From the NCBI RefSeq assembly GCF_902859585.1, contig NZ_CADIJM010000014.1, positions 1 through 64,000 of the forward strand: a stretch of 64,000 nt of DNA, written 5' to 3'. Under the pieces are notes generated by a model, which did no database searches, had not been told where the DNA came from, and worked only from the letters and a program-made list of their open reading frames with translations. A program made the translations under genes and the position numbers. Shown piece after piece: positions 46,116 to 54,755 of the stretch; within the stretch, counting starts at the first letter, position 1; the number at the start of each line of letters is the position of its first letter. The DNA is from Achromobacter animicus (lineage in GTDB: Bacteria > Pseudomonadota > Gammaproteobacteria > Burkholderiales > Burkholderiaceae_B).

Positions 46116-46970
46116 ATGAACAGCGCTCTGCCGCTCGATCACCTGGTGATCAATACGCGCTTTGGCACCGATGCGGCCGCGCGCCTGTTCGCGGCGCTGG
46201 GGTTCACGCTGACGCCGCAAGGCCGCCACGCGTTCGGGTCGGTGAATCATCTGATGGTGTTCCAGGACGATTACCTGGAGCTGATCGGCCTGCCGACCGA
46301 CGGTGGCACCTTGCGCCAGGAGATCCTGGACAACCCCGCGGGCATCGACGGGCTGGTCTACAAGCCGGCCTCGGCCGACGCCGTGCATGCCGCGCTGACG
46401 CGCGCCGGCGCGGCGGTGGCGCCGCTGCATGCCTTCACCCGTCCGCTTGAACTGGACGGCGTGCAGCACGAAGCCAGCTTCCGCACCGTGCGCTACCAGC
46501 CCGGCGCCTTCGAGGCCGGCCGCGTCTATTACTGCCAGCACCTGACGCCGGAACTGGTGTGGCGTCCTGAATGGCAGTCGCACGCCAATGGCGTGCGTGG
46601 CCTCGCGGGCCTGACGCTGGTGTCCGCACACCCGCAGGCCGATGCGCAGGCGTACGCGCAGGCGGCGTTCGGCCAGGTCCATCTGGACGGGCGCGGCTTT
46701 TCGATCCCCAGCCCCGGCTTTTCGGTCGATCTGCTGGATGCCGACGCCTATGCCCAGCGCTACGGCGATCTTGCGTGCGATGCGCTGGGCCGCGACAGCT
46801 TCTTCGGCGCCATCGCCTTGCGCGCTGGCAATCCCGATGCGCTGGAACGGCACGTCGCCGCGCTGGGCGACGACCTGCGCGCGCGGCCCTGGCAACGCGA
46901 TGGATTGAGCGGCCTGGCCGTGGCTTTGCCGGGCTTGAACACCTTACTGGACTTCGTCTATGAGCACTGA
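46116..46970 (+). CDS. VOC (glyoxalase-like) family protein
   Basis: A 284-residue VOC-superfamily protein with two paired beta-alpha-beta-beta-beta modules. H9 in PLDHLVINT and the acidic YLELIG and CQHLTPELVW stretches suit a metal site. It resembles the Glyoxalase_5 domain group. A dioxygenase, isomerase or lactonase role is possible. Its stop overlaps the acyl-CoA ligase start by 11 bases. Confidence 0.72.
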   Translation: MNSALPLDHLVINTRFGTDAAARLFAALGFTLTPQGRHAFGSVNHLMVFQDDYLELIGLPTDGGTLRQEILDNPAGIDGLVYKPASADAVHAALTRAGAAVAPLHAFTRPLELDGVQHEASFRTVRYQPGAFEAGRVYYCQHLTPELVWRPEWQSHANGVRGLAGLTLVSAHPQADAQAYAQAAFGQVHLDGRGFSIPSPGFSVDLLDADAYAQRYGDLACDALGRDSFFGAIALRAGNPDALERHVAALGDDLRARPWQRDGLSGLAVALPGLNTLLDFVYEH

Positions 46971-48498
46971 TCCCGGCTTTCATGCCTACAACCTGGGCGG
47001 GCTCACCCCGCCGGGCGCCAAGCCCGACGATGTGGCGGTGATCGCGCTGGACGATGCGCAGAACGAGACGCGCCTGACGGTCGGGGAGCTTGATGGTCTG
47101 TGCAATGCCGTCGCGCGCGGGCTGCTGCGCCGCGGGCTGCAACGCGGCGATCGCGTCGCGGTGCTGGCCGCCAACAGCGCGCAGTTCCTGGCCGTGCTGC
47201 TGGGCGCGCAGCGGGCGGGCCTGGTTGTCGTGCCGGTGAACTACAAGTTTCCGCGCGCCTTGTCGGACTTCGTCATCCAGGACAGCGGCGCGCGGCTGGT
47301 CTTCTGCGATGCCGCGCGGCGCGCGCAGACACCGTCGGATCTGCCCGTCGTGGAGTTCGGCGCGTCCGGCGAGGCCGGGCTGGACGCCTTGCTCGACCCG
47401 GGTCCGTTCGAGGCCGTGACGCCGGCGCCGCACGAAGCCGCGTTCTTCCTGTACACGTCCGGATCCACCGGCAAGCCCAAGGGTGTGGTGCTGTCGCACC
47501 GCAGCCATCTGTGGGTGGTGCGCACGCGGCTCGCCGGCCAAAGCCTGGCCGGGCAGCGCTATCTGATCGCCGCGCCGATGTATCACATGAACGCGCTGGC
47601 GCTGTGCCAGCTTGCGCTGGCCGGGCAGGCGACCATCGTGCTGCTGCCGCAGTTCAAGCCGCGGCCCTACATCGAGGCCATCGCGCGTTATCGCCCCACC
47701 TGGCTCACGTCCGTGCCGCCGATGATGGCGATGGTGCTGCGCGAAGAGGATCTGCTTGCCCGCGCCGACCTGAGCAGCGTGGAGGTCGTGCGCATGGGCT
47801 CGGCGCCCGTCAGCGAAGCCTTGCAGGCCGCCATCCGCCGTGCGCTGCCCCAGGCTCGCGTGATCAATTCGTACGGCACCACCGAGGCCGGCCCCGTCAC
47901 GTTCGGCCCCCATCCGGCAGGGCTGCCGCAGCCTGACATGTCGATCGGCCATGCGCATCCGCAGGTGCAGGTTAGGCTGGTGGACGCCGCGGGCCACGAG
48001 AGCGACCAGGGCGTGCTGCACGTCAAGAGCCCCGGCATCATGCTGGGCTATCACAACCGCCCCGACATCCGCGCGGCCATCACCGCCGACGGCTATTACG
48101 TCACGGGCGACGTGCTGCGCCGCGACGCGCAGGGCTTCTATTACTTCGTGGGCCGCGACGACGACATGTTCGTGTCCGGCGGCGAAAACATCTTTCCCGG
48201 CGAGGTCGAGAAAGTGCTGGAGACGCTGCCCGGCGTGCAGCAGGCCTGCGTCGTGCCGGTGCCGGACGACATCAAGGGCCACAAGCCGGTGGCGTTCGTT
48301 GTGCCCGCCGCGCCCGGCGTGCTGACCGAAGACGCCGTCAAGCAGCACGTGCTGACGCACGCGCCGGCCTACCAGCATCCGCGCCGCGTCTGGTTTCTGG
48401 ACGCCTTGCCGCTGGCTTCCACCAACAAGGTCGACCGCAACCTGCTCAAGCAGCGGGCGCGTGAGGCGTCGACCGAACCCGAGGCCTCGGCGGCCTGA
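46960..48498 (+). CDS. AMP-dependent acyl-CoA synthetase/ligase
   Basis: A 512-residue adenylate-forming enzyme. The ATP loop is YTSGSTGKPKGVVLSH (about 164-179), then YGTTEAGPV, GYYVTGDVLRRDAQGFYYFVGRDDDMF and the C-terminal Lys region NKVDRNLLK. It should activate a carboxylic acid to its CoA ester, probably the substrate brought in by the neighbouring ABC transporters. It is fused to the VOC gene by an 11-base overlap and ends 94 bases before the next receptor gene. Confidence 0.88.
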   Translation: MSTDPGFHAYNLGGLTPPGAKPDDVAVIALDDAQNETRLTVGELDGLCNAVARGLLRRGLQRGDRVAVLAANSAQFLAVLLGAQRAGLVVVPVNYKFPRALSDFVIQDSGARLVFCDAARRAQTPSDLPVVEFGASGEAGLDALLDPGPFEAVTPAPHEAAFFLYTSGSTGKPKGVVLSHRSHLWVVRTRLAGQSLAGQRYLIAAPMYHMNALALCQLALAGQATIVLLPQFKPRPYIEAIARYRPTWLTSVPPMMAMVLREEDLLARADLSSVEVVRMGSAPVSEALQAAIRRALPQARVINSYGTTEAGPVTFGPHPAGLPQPDMSIGHAHPQVQVRLVDAAGHESDQGVLHVKSPGIMLGYHNRPDIRAAITADGYYVTGDVLRRDAQGFYYFVGRDDDMFVSGGENIFPGEVEKVLETLPGVQQACVVPVPDDIKGHKPVAFVVPAAPGVLTEDAVKQHVLTHAPAYQHPRRVWFLDALPLASTNKVDRNLLKQRAREASTEPEASAA

Positions 48499-48592
48499 TG
48501 CGCAGTGGTGCGCCTTGGCGCGCACCGTACCGATCTGCATGAACACGCACCAGCACGACCTGAATACGAACACACACCAACGGAACACTGCA

Positions 48593-49678
48593 ATGACCAA
48601 ACCCGCACACACCCTGGCGCGCGTAGCCGCGGCCGCCATCGCGCTGGCCGCCTTTCCGGCCGCGCAGGCCGCCGACACCGTCACCGTGGCCCTGGGCATT
48701 CCGCTCACCGTCGCCAGCGGCGGCGTATACGGGCTGGGCAAGGACCTGGGCTACTTCGACCAGGAGAACATCGAGGTCAAGACGATCGTGTTCCAGGGCG
48801 CAGGCGCCTTGCTGCCCCAGGTGGCGTCCAAGAAGGTCACCATCGGGCTGCCGCTGCCCGAGCCCGTTCTGGCCAGCTACGAGACCGGCAAGACGCCGCT
48901 GCCGGTGCGCTACTTCTACAACACCATCCCGTCGAACGAGCTGGAGCTGGCGGTGCTGGCCGATGGTCCGATCAAGACGATCAAGGACCTGAAGGGCAAG
49001 AAGATCGGGGTCGGCGCGCTGACCTGGGGCACCATTCCGTCGACGCGTGCGCTGCTGCGGCAGGAATCGCTGGTGCCCGGCAAGGATGTCGACGTCGTGG
49101 CGGTGGGCGTGCTGGGGTCCGGCTTTCTGGCGCTGAAGGAGGGCCGGGTGGACGCCCTGAACTACAACAGCTCGTGGACCGCGATGCTTGAGCTGACCGG
49201 CACCAAGGTCCGCCGCCTGCCGTATCCGCCGATTTTCCAGAAGATCAACAGCAACGGCTTCATCGCGCATGAAGACACGCTGCGCGACCAGCCCGAGCTG
49301 CTGGCCCGCTTCGGGCGCGCCTACACCAAGGCGGTGCTGGCGTGCGACGCCAATCCGCGTCTGTGCGCCGAGACGTTCTGGAAGTACCAGCCCGAGGCCA
49401 AGCCCAAGGATGGCGACTATCAGAAGAACCTGGACGAAGCCATCGTGCTGGTCAAGAAGCGCATGGACAGCACGTTGCGCCGTCCCGATGGCACTGAACG
49501 CGTGGCGGGCGAATTCGATCTGGGGGTGATCCGGTCGTTCGTGGGCGCGATGCACGAGGCCGGCGAGTTCAACACCGCCGACATTCCCGTCGACAAGATC
49601 TTCAGCAACCAGCTCGTGCCGAAGTTCTCGGCGTTCGATGCCGCCGCCGTGCGCGCGCAGGCGAAGGCGGTCCAATGA
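48593..49678 (+). CDS. ABC transporter substrate-binding protein (NitT/TauT type)
   Basis: A 361-residue periplasmic receptor. The signal peptide ends after AAQAAD (about 27), followed by TVTVALGIPLTVASGGVYGLGKDLGYFDQENIEVKTIVFQGAGA. The start at 48593 (MTKPAHTLARV) is chosen; a longer frame to 48461 runs into the preceding gene. Its stop overlaps the ATPase start by 4 bases, so it belongs to the ATPase-permease pair that follows. Confidence 0.84.
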   Translation: MTKPAHTLARVAAAAIALAAFPAAQAADTVTVALGIPLTVASGGVYGLGKDLGYFDQENIEVKTIVFQGAGALLPQVASKKVTIGLPLPEPVLASYETGKTPLPVRYFYNTIPSNELELAVLADGPIKTIKDLKGKKIGVGALTWGTIPSTRALLRQESLVPGKDVDVVAVGVLGSGFLALKEGRVDALNYNSSWTAMLELTGTKVRRLPYPPIFQKINSNGFIAHEDTLRDQPELLARFGRAYTKAVLACDANPRLCAETFWKYQPEAKPKDGDYQKNLDEAIVLVKKRMDSTLRRPDGTERVAGEFDLGVIRSFVGAMHEAGEFNTADIPVDKIFSNQLVPKFSAFDAAAVRAQAKAVQ

Positions 49679-50436
49679 CGGCAGCGCCCTTGCTGCAGGC
49701 GCGCGCGGTGTCGGTGTCCTACCAGACGCGGCGCGGCAGCATCGATGCGCTGCGCGAGGTGGATCTGGCGGTGGGCGAGGGCGAGTTCGTCACGATTCTC
49801 GGGCCGTCGGGCTGCGGCAAGTCCACGCTGCTCAAGCTTGCCGCGGGGCTGCTCACCCCTACGCTCGGCCAGGTCGAAGTCGGCGGCGTGCCGGTTGAGA
49901 GGCCCAGCCGCGACATCGGCGTTGCCTTCCAGAAGCCAACGCTGCTGCCGTGGCGCACGGTGCTGGACAACGTCTTGCTGCCGAGCGAAACCGCCGGCGA
50001 GCGCGGCGCCGATGCCGAGCGCCGCGCGCGGGAACTGCTGGACCTCGTGGGGCTGCGCGACTTTGCCGGCAACTATCCCAACGAACTGTCTGGCGGCATG
50101 CAGCAGCGGGTCGGGCTGGCGCGGATGCTGCAGCGCGACCCGCGGCTGCTGCTGATGGACGAACCATTCGCCGCGCTGGACGCGATGACGCGCGAGGCGC
50201 TGACGCTGGAGTTGCAGCGGATCTGGATGCGCGACCGCAAGTCGGTGCTGTTCATCACGCACAGCATTCCCGAGGCCGTGATGCTGTCGGACCGCGTGCT
50301 GGTCATGTCGGCCCGGCCGGGCAGGGTGGTCGAGGACTTCAAGGTCGATATCCCGCGCCCGCGAACGATGGCGACGCTGGCCGAGCCCGCGTTCACCGCC
50401 GCTGCCGATCATCTTCGGCGCCACTTCATCGGATGA
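49675..50436 (+). CDS. NitT/TauT family ABC transporter ATP-binding protein
   Basis: A 253-residue ATPase with Walker A GPSGCGKS at 43-50, signature LSGGMQQR, Walker B LLLMDEPFAALD and VLFITHSIPEAVMLS. It is a SsuB/TauB-type subunit that overlaps the receptor gene by 4 bases and is followed by the permease after 4 bases. Confidence 0.87.
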   Translation: MTAAPLLQARAVSVSYQTRRGSIDALREVDLAVGEGEFVTILGPSGCGKSTLLKLAAGLLTPTLGQVEVGGVPVERPSRDIGVAFQKPTLLPWRTVLDNVLLPSETAGERGADAERRARELLDLVGLRDFAGNYPNELSGGMQQRVGLARMLQRDPRLLLMDEPFAALDAMTREALTLELQRIWMRDRKSVLFITHSIPEAVMLSDRVLVMSARPGRVVEDFKVDIPRPRTMATLAEPAFTAAADHLRRHFIG

Positions 50437-50440
50437 ATCC

Positions 50441-51223
50441 ATGCAACGACTGACCGCTGTCCTGTACCCGCTGGCCACGCTGGCCGTGGTGCTGCTGGCC
50501 TGGCATTTTTCCGTGACGTACTTCAAGGTGCCCGACTACATCCTGACCACGCCCGGCGCCGTCTTCCGCACACTGGTGTCGGTATTCCAGGACGGCACGA
50601 TCTGGCGCCACATCGGCTATACCGTGGCCGCGACGCTCATCGGCTACGCCATCGGCAGCGCGCTGGCGCTGCTGCTGGGCGCGCTGCTGGCGGAATCGCG
50701 CACGTTCGAGAAATTTGTGTATCCGCTGCTGGTCGCCATCCAGGCCACGCCCAAGGTGGCATTGGCGCCGCTGATCCTGGTGTGGTTCGGCTTCGGGCTG
50801 GCGTCCAAGGTGGTGCTGGTGGTGCTGATCTGCTTTTTCCCGCTGTTCATCAACACCATCGTCGGCATCCGGCGTGTGGACCCGGACCTGATCGACGCGT
50901 GCCGCGCGTTCTCGGCGTCGCGCTGGTACATCTTCCGGCACGTGAAGCTGCCGGCGGCGTCCGGCGACATTTTTGCCGGCTTGCAGATCGGCGTGTCGCT
51001 CGCGCTGATCGGCACCGTGGTGGGCGAGCTGGTGTCGTCGGAGGCCGGGCTGGGTTACCTGATCGGATCGGCCGCGGTCAATCTGAACGTCAGCACGATG
51101 TTCGCCGGCGTGATCCTGTTGGCCGCATTCGGCGTAGCCGGCGCGCAGACGGTGCGCTGGCTGCATCGCAAGATCGTCTTCTGGGAGGCCGCCGGTGGCG
51201 CAGACACCCAAGCCCGATCCTGA
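50441..51223 (+). CDS. NitT/TauT family ABC transporter permease
   Basis: A 260-residue permease of about six membrane segments (VLYPLATLAVVLLAWHF, VAATLIGYAIGSALALLLGALL) with an ATPase-docking loop CRAFSASRWYIFRHVKLPAASGDIFAGLQIGVSLALIG. It completes the second transporter of the cluster. Its 3' end overlaps the class II aldolase gene by 29 bases. Confidence 0.86.
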   Translation: MQRLTAVLYPLATLAVVLLAWHFSVTYFKVPDYILTTPGAVFRTLVSVFQDGTIWRHIGYTVAATLIGYAIGSALALLLGALLAESRTFEKFVYPLLVAIQATPKVALAPLILVWFGFGLASKVVLVVLICFFPLFINTIVGIRRVDPDLIDACRAFSASRWYIFRHVKLPAASGDIFAGLQIGVSLALIGTVVGELVSSEAGLGYLIGSAAVNLNVSTMFAGVILLAAFGVAGAQTVRWLHRKIVFWEAAGGADTQARS

Positions 51224-51974
51224 CGTGTTGGACGCCGCGCGCGCGCAGACGCGCATCGACCTTGCCGCCTGCCATCGGCTGGCGGCGCAGTTCGGCATGA
51301 CCGATCTCATCTACACGCATATCTCTGCGCGTGTGCCTGGCGCGGAAGACCAGTTCCTGATCAATCCGTTCGGCCTGCTGTTCGACGAGATTCGCGCCGA
51401 CAACCTGGTGACGGTGGGCGCGGACGGCGAAATCCTGGATGACCCGACCGGGCTTGGCATCAACCGGGCGGGCTTTGTCATCCATTCGGCGGTGCATCAG
51501 GCCCGGCCGGACGCGGTGTGCGTCATGCACACCCACACGCTGGCCGGTGTGGCGGTGTCCGCCCTGCGCGGCGGGCTGCTGCCTTATACCCAGCACGCGG
51601 CGCGCTTTCATGGGCGCATGGGCTATCACGCCTACGAAGGCGTGGCGGTCGACCTGGACGAACGCGCGCGGCTGGTGCGCGACCTGGGGCCGCACAAGGC
51701 GCTGATGCTGCGCAACCACGGCCTGCTGACGTGCGGGGCGACCGTCGGCGAGACGTTCGAACTGATGTATTTCCTGGAATTTGCCTGCCGTGCGCAGTTG
51801 CAGATCCAGGCGAGCGGCCAGTCCGTCGCGGTGCCCGACCGCGACGCCATCCAGCGTGCGGCAGAAACCTTCGACCGCGCCGCCGGCCGCAGCAGCCCGC
51901 GACTGTGGCACGCGCTGCTGCGTGGGCTGGACCGCACCGATTCCACTTACCGACACCTGCCGCCGGCGCGTTGA
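51195..51974 (+). CDS. Class II aldolase/adducin family protein
   Basis: A 259-residue zinc-dependent aldolase-fold protein with H112 and H114 in CVMHTHTLAG and H175 in LMLRNHGLLTC. It is longer and only distantly similar to the copy at 131-871. The GTG start with GGGAGG before it lies inside the permease 3' end. It is probably an aldolase or decarboxylase acting on an intermediate of the imported compound. A receptor gene follows after 28 bases. Confidence 0.84.
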   Translation: MAQTPKPDPDVLDAARAQTRIDLAACHRLAAQFGMTDLIYTHISARVPGAEDQFLINPFGLLFDEIRADNLVTVGADGEILDDPTGLGINRAGFVIHSAVHQARPDAVCVMHTHTLAGVAVSALRGGLLPYTQHAARFHGRMGYHAYEGVAVDLDERARLVRDLGPHKALMLRNHGLLTCGATVGETFELMYFLEFACRAQLQIQASGQSVAVPDRDAIQRAAETFDRAAGRSSPRLWHALLRGLDRTDSTYRHLPPAR

Positions 51975-52002
51975 CCGGGCAGGACTCACACCTGGAGCAC
52001 TT

Positions 52003-52995
52003 ATGAAACCCTTGCAATTGATCAAACGCGCCGCGCTCTTGGCGGTAATGGCCGGCGGCCTGGCCGCAGCGCCCGCGCATGCCGAAAAGATCCGCGTCGG
52101 CTACTGGCCCAGCGGGCTGACGCTGGGTTACGGCGCGGTGCTGGAAGCGGGCACCTTCTTCAAGGACCAAGGCCTGGAGGTGGAGTACGTGCACTTCTCG
52201 GACGTCAATGGCCCGACCCGCGCCATCGCCGCCAACGCCATCGACCTGGCTTTCGGATCTCCGGCCGCGGGCGCGTTTGCGCTGGCGACCGATGGCGTCC
52301 CGGTGAAGATCGTGCTGGCGACGCAGCCGTCGAACGTTTCCTTCGTGGTGCTGGAAGATTCGCCGATCAATACGCTGGCCGACCTGAAGGGCAAGAAGAT
52401 CGGCATGTCGCCCGCGGGCAGTTCCACCGCGACCATCGCCAGCGCCGTGCTGGCCGGCAACCACGGGATCAAGGAGAAGGATTTCACGCTGGTGCCGGGC
52501 AATGAGCCGCGCCTGGTGCAGTTCCTGGCGCAAAAGGAAGTGGACGCCGCCGCGCTGCGCAATGTCACGACCGCGCAGTTGAAGGATCTGAAGGTGCGCA
52601 CGTTGTCCACGTTTGGCGATCAGTGGAAGACGCTGACCAAAAGCGACAGCGTGCCCTACAACGCCGTGGGCCTGGTCCGCGCGGAGTACCAGCAGAAGAA
52701 TCCGGACGCCGTTGTGCGGGCGATCGTGGCGCTGCGCAAGGCGCTGGAATACGGCCAGGCCAATCCCGCGCAGGTGGTGAGCGCGGTGCAGAAAGCGGGC
52801 AATCTGCCGCAAGCGGATGCGCAGGTGTTCGCGGACCTGTGGGATGAAAATTACCGGGTGTCGCTGAACGCGGCGGATCTGGATACGCTCGGCCGCGAGT
52901 TCCAGATCTTCAAGGACAACGGGACGCTGAAGGGGGATTTGCCGGCGGGGGCGTTGGACGCCGGGCCGTACCAGCAGTCGCTGGCCCGCAAGTAA
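52003..52995 (+). CDS. Orphan ABC transporter substrate-binding protein (NitT/TauT type)
   Basis: A 330-residue periplasmic receptor with a signal peptide ending in PAHAEK (about 27) and mature start IRVGYWPSGLTLGYGAVLEAGTFFKDQGLEVEYVHF. The family fold continues with GSPAAGAFALATDGVPVKIVLAT. TGGAG precedes the ATG. It has no ATPase or permease of its own; it may use the preceding pair and widen the range of ligands. Confidence 0.83.
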   Translation: MKPLQLIKRAALLAVMAGGLAAAPAHAEKIRVGYWPSGLTLGYGAVLEAGTFFKDQGLEVEYVHFSDVNGPTRAIAANAIDLAFGSPAAGAFALATDGVPVKIVLATQPSNVSFVVLEDSPINTLADLKGKKIGMSPAGSSTATIASAVLAGNHGIKEKDFTLVPGNEPRLVQFLAQKEVDAAALRNVTTAQLKDLKVRTLSTFGDQWKTLTKSDSVPYNAVGLVRAEYQQKNPDAVVRAIVALRKALEYGQANPAQVVSAVQKAGNLPQADAQVFADLWDENYRVSLNAADLDTLGREFQIFKDNGTLKGDLPAGALDAGPYQQSLARK

Positions 52996-53461
52996 GGGTG
53001 CCGAACTGGCCGCGCAAACCGGCCATTTCGGGCTTCCCAAGCCCGCTTTGGAACGCCCTGTATGTGTTTATCCGAACATAATGTTAACTAAATGTATCGG
53101 ACATCCCCGGACGAATTTCCCCTGGGGAAAACGGCCATCTACCCAAGTGCATACCGGGTTTTCCCTGACGTTTTTCGTGGCGAATGTATCTGTTTCATTC
53201 ACCCTCGGGGTTGGTCGGCATCTCAATTTCGTTTAAGATGCCGCCTTCTTCGTTCAGTTTGTTCTCTTTCTCTGAGTTCTCAAAAACCCGTTTTTGAAGC
53301 TCCCTGTCTTGCAAGACGCCGCGTCCCTCGCGGGCCGTCTTGTTGCTAGTGTCGGTTTGTATTGGCGGTTCTGCCCGTCTTCCGCACAACCCCCTTAGCT
53401 CCACGGTGCCTCCCGGGCTTGTTCCCGGCGTGCGTGCCTGAACCTATGGAGGCAAAAGCCA
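52996..53461 (+). promoter_or_regulatory. Long structured leader of proXWV
   Basis: These 466 bases contain no gene I can support but several dyads: TTTCCCC-T-GGGGAAA (53116-53130), CGGCATCT-N12-AGATGCCG (53216-53243), TCAAAAA-N4-TTTTTGA (53280-53297) and CAAGACG..CGTCTTG with an inner CCGCG..CGCGG pair (53312-53342). Weak promoter-like elements (TTGGTC at 53211 and TAAGAT at 53234) lie before the proX start. The 5' end is probably long and may be controlled by osmolarity or RNA folding; that is inference. Confidence 0.45.
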
Positions 53462-54463
53462 ATGCGTTTTACCCCTGTCAAGACCCTGGCCGCCGCGGCC
53501 GTTCTGTTTGCGTTTGCCGGTTCGGCCCAAGCCGCCGACGCGCCGCAATGCGAAATCAAGCGGCCGGTCACCTTCGGCGCCATGAACTGGGAATCCAATC
53601 TGGTCCTGGTTGACGTCGAACGTTTCATCATGGAAAAGGGCTACGGTTGCAAGACCGAAACCCTGCCGACCGAAACGCTGCCCGCCCTGGCTGCCCTCGA
53701 GCGCGGCGATCTGGACATCAATACCGAAATCTGGCTGAACAGCGTGGCCGACCCCTGGGCCCGCGCCGAGAAGACCGGCAAGGTCAAGCGCATCGGTGAC
53801 CTGTACATGGGCGCCGAAGGCTGGTACATCCCCAAGTACACGGCTGAGCGCCTGCCGGAACTGAAGTCCGCCGCCGACCTGCCCAAGTTCAAGGACCAGT
53901 TCAAGGATCCGGAAGAGCCCGGCAAGGGCCGTTTCTACGGCTGCCCGGCAGGCTGGGGTTGCGAAGTCACCAGCAACAACCTGTTCCATGCCCTGAAGCT
54001 TGACGACTCCTACACGCTGTATTCGCCCGGCACGGGCGCGGCGCAGAAGGCGGCCCTGATGTCGGCCTACAAGCGCAAGCAGAACGTTGTCTTCTACTAC
54101 TGGTCCCCCACGCCGCTGGTCGGCGCCATGGATCTGGTCAAGCTGGACCTGCCGCCCTACGACGCCGAAAAGCACAAGTGCCTGACGTCGCCCAAGTGCG
54201 CCAAGCCTGAGCCCAGCGCCTATCCCGACAATCCCGTCTTCACGGCGGTGAACACCAAGTTCTCCGAAGATGCGCCCAAGCTGACCGAATTCCTGTCCAA
54301 GGTTTCGGTGCCGCTGCCGGTCATCAACGAAACCCTGGCCCACATGGAAGAGTCCGGCGATGAATCCACCGCCGTGGCCAAGTGGTTCCTGAAGAACAAA
54401 CCCGACGTCTGGACCAAGTGGGTCCCCGCCGACGTCGCCGGGCGCGTCCAAAGCGCGCTGTAA
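53462..54463 (+). CDS. proX: Glycine betaine/proline ABC transporter substrate-binding protein
   Basis: A 333-residue periplasmic receptor of the OpuAC/ProX type. The signal peptide ends near residue 24 (SAQAAD), followed by CEIKRPVTFGAMNWESNLVLVDVERFIMEKGYGCKTETLPTETLPALAAL, a typical betaine-binding N-lobe. Aromatic residues (MNWES, WGCEV, FYYWSPTPL) probably box the quaternary amine. GGAGG lies 8 bases before the ATG. It supplies the permease and ATPase genes downstream, which start 292 bases later. Confidence 0.87.
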   Translation: MRFTPVKTLAAAAVLFAFAGSAQAADAPQCEIKRPVTFGAMNWESNLVLVDVERFIMEKGYGCKTETLPTETLPALAALERGDLDINTEIWLNSVADPWARAEKTGKVKRIGDLYMGAEGWYIPKYTAERLPELKSAADLPKFKDQFKDPEEPGKGRFYGCPAGWGCEVTSNNLFHALKLDDSYTLYSPGTGAAQKAALMSAYKRKQNVVFYYWSPTPLVGAMDLVKLDLPPYDAEKHKCLTSPKCAKPEPSAYPDNPVFTAVNTKFSEDAPKLTEFLSKVSVPLPVINETLAHMEESGDESTAVAKWFLKNKPDVWTKWVPADVAGRVQSAL

Positions 54464-54755
54464 AGCACTGTGATCCTGGCTGCGCGCCGCGGTGGCGCGT
54501 ACCGGCCCTTTGAGGGACCGGACCTCTTTGCCGGGATGGCCGCCGGCCGGGCGCATGCGTCCGGCCCGGCAAGCGTGCTTGTGCCGCCACCCGCGGTGGC
54601 AGTGATACCGGTGCAGGGCACCGATGCGGATGTGATCTGCGCGATCCATCATCCGTCCAGGTGCCAGGCACCCGTCTCAGTCTCGTTGTTTTCCGCTGCG
54701 CCGGCGCGCCCGGTGGCGACACGGGCGGCGAGCGCGCCAGAATGGAGTCAAAACG
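54464..54755. other. Gap between proX and proW with GC-rich dyads
   Basis: This 292-base gap inside an apparent operon holds several strong GC-rich dyads (for example around 54545-54575). No gene is supported; a short frame at 54470-54766 has no family resemblance. It could give proX a higher mRNA level than proWV through RNA processing or partial termination. Confidence 0.4.

Noticed and set aside
53195-53404. Short minus-strand frame in the proX leader
   Set aside because: Lys/Glu-rich and short, without a ribosome binding site or family match; the dyads explain the region better.
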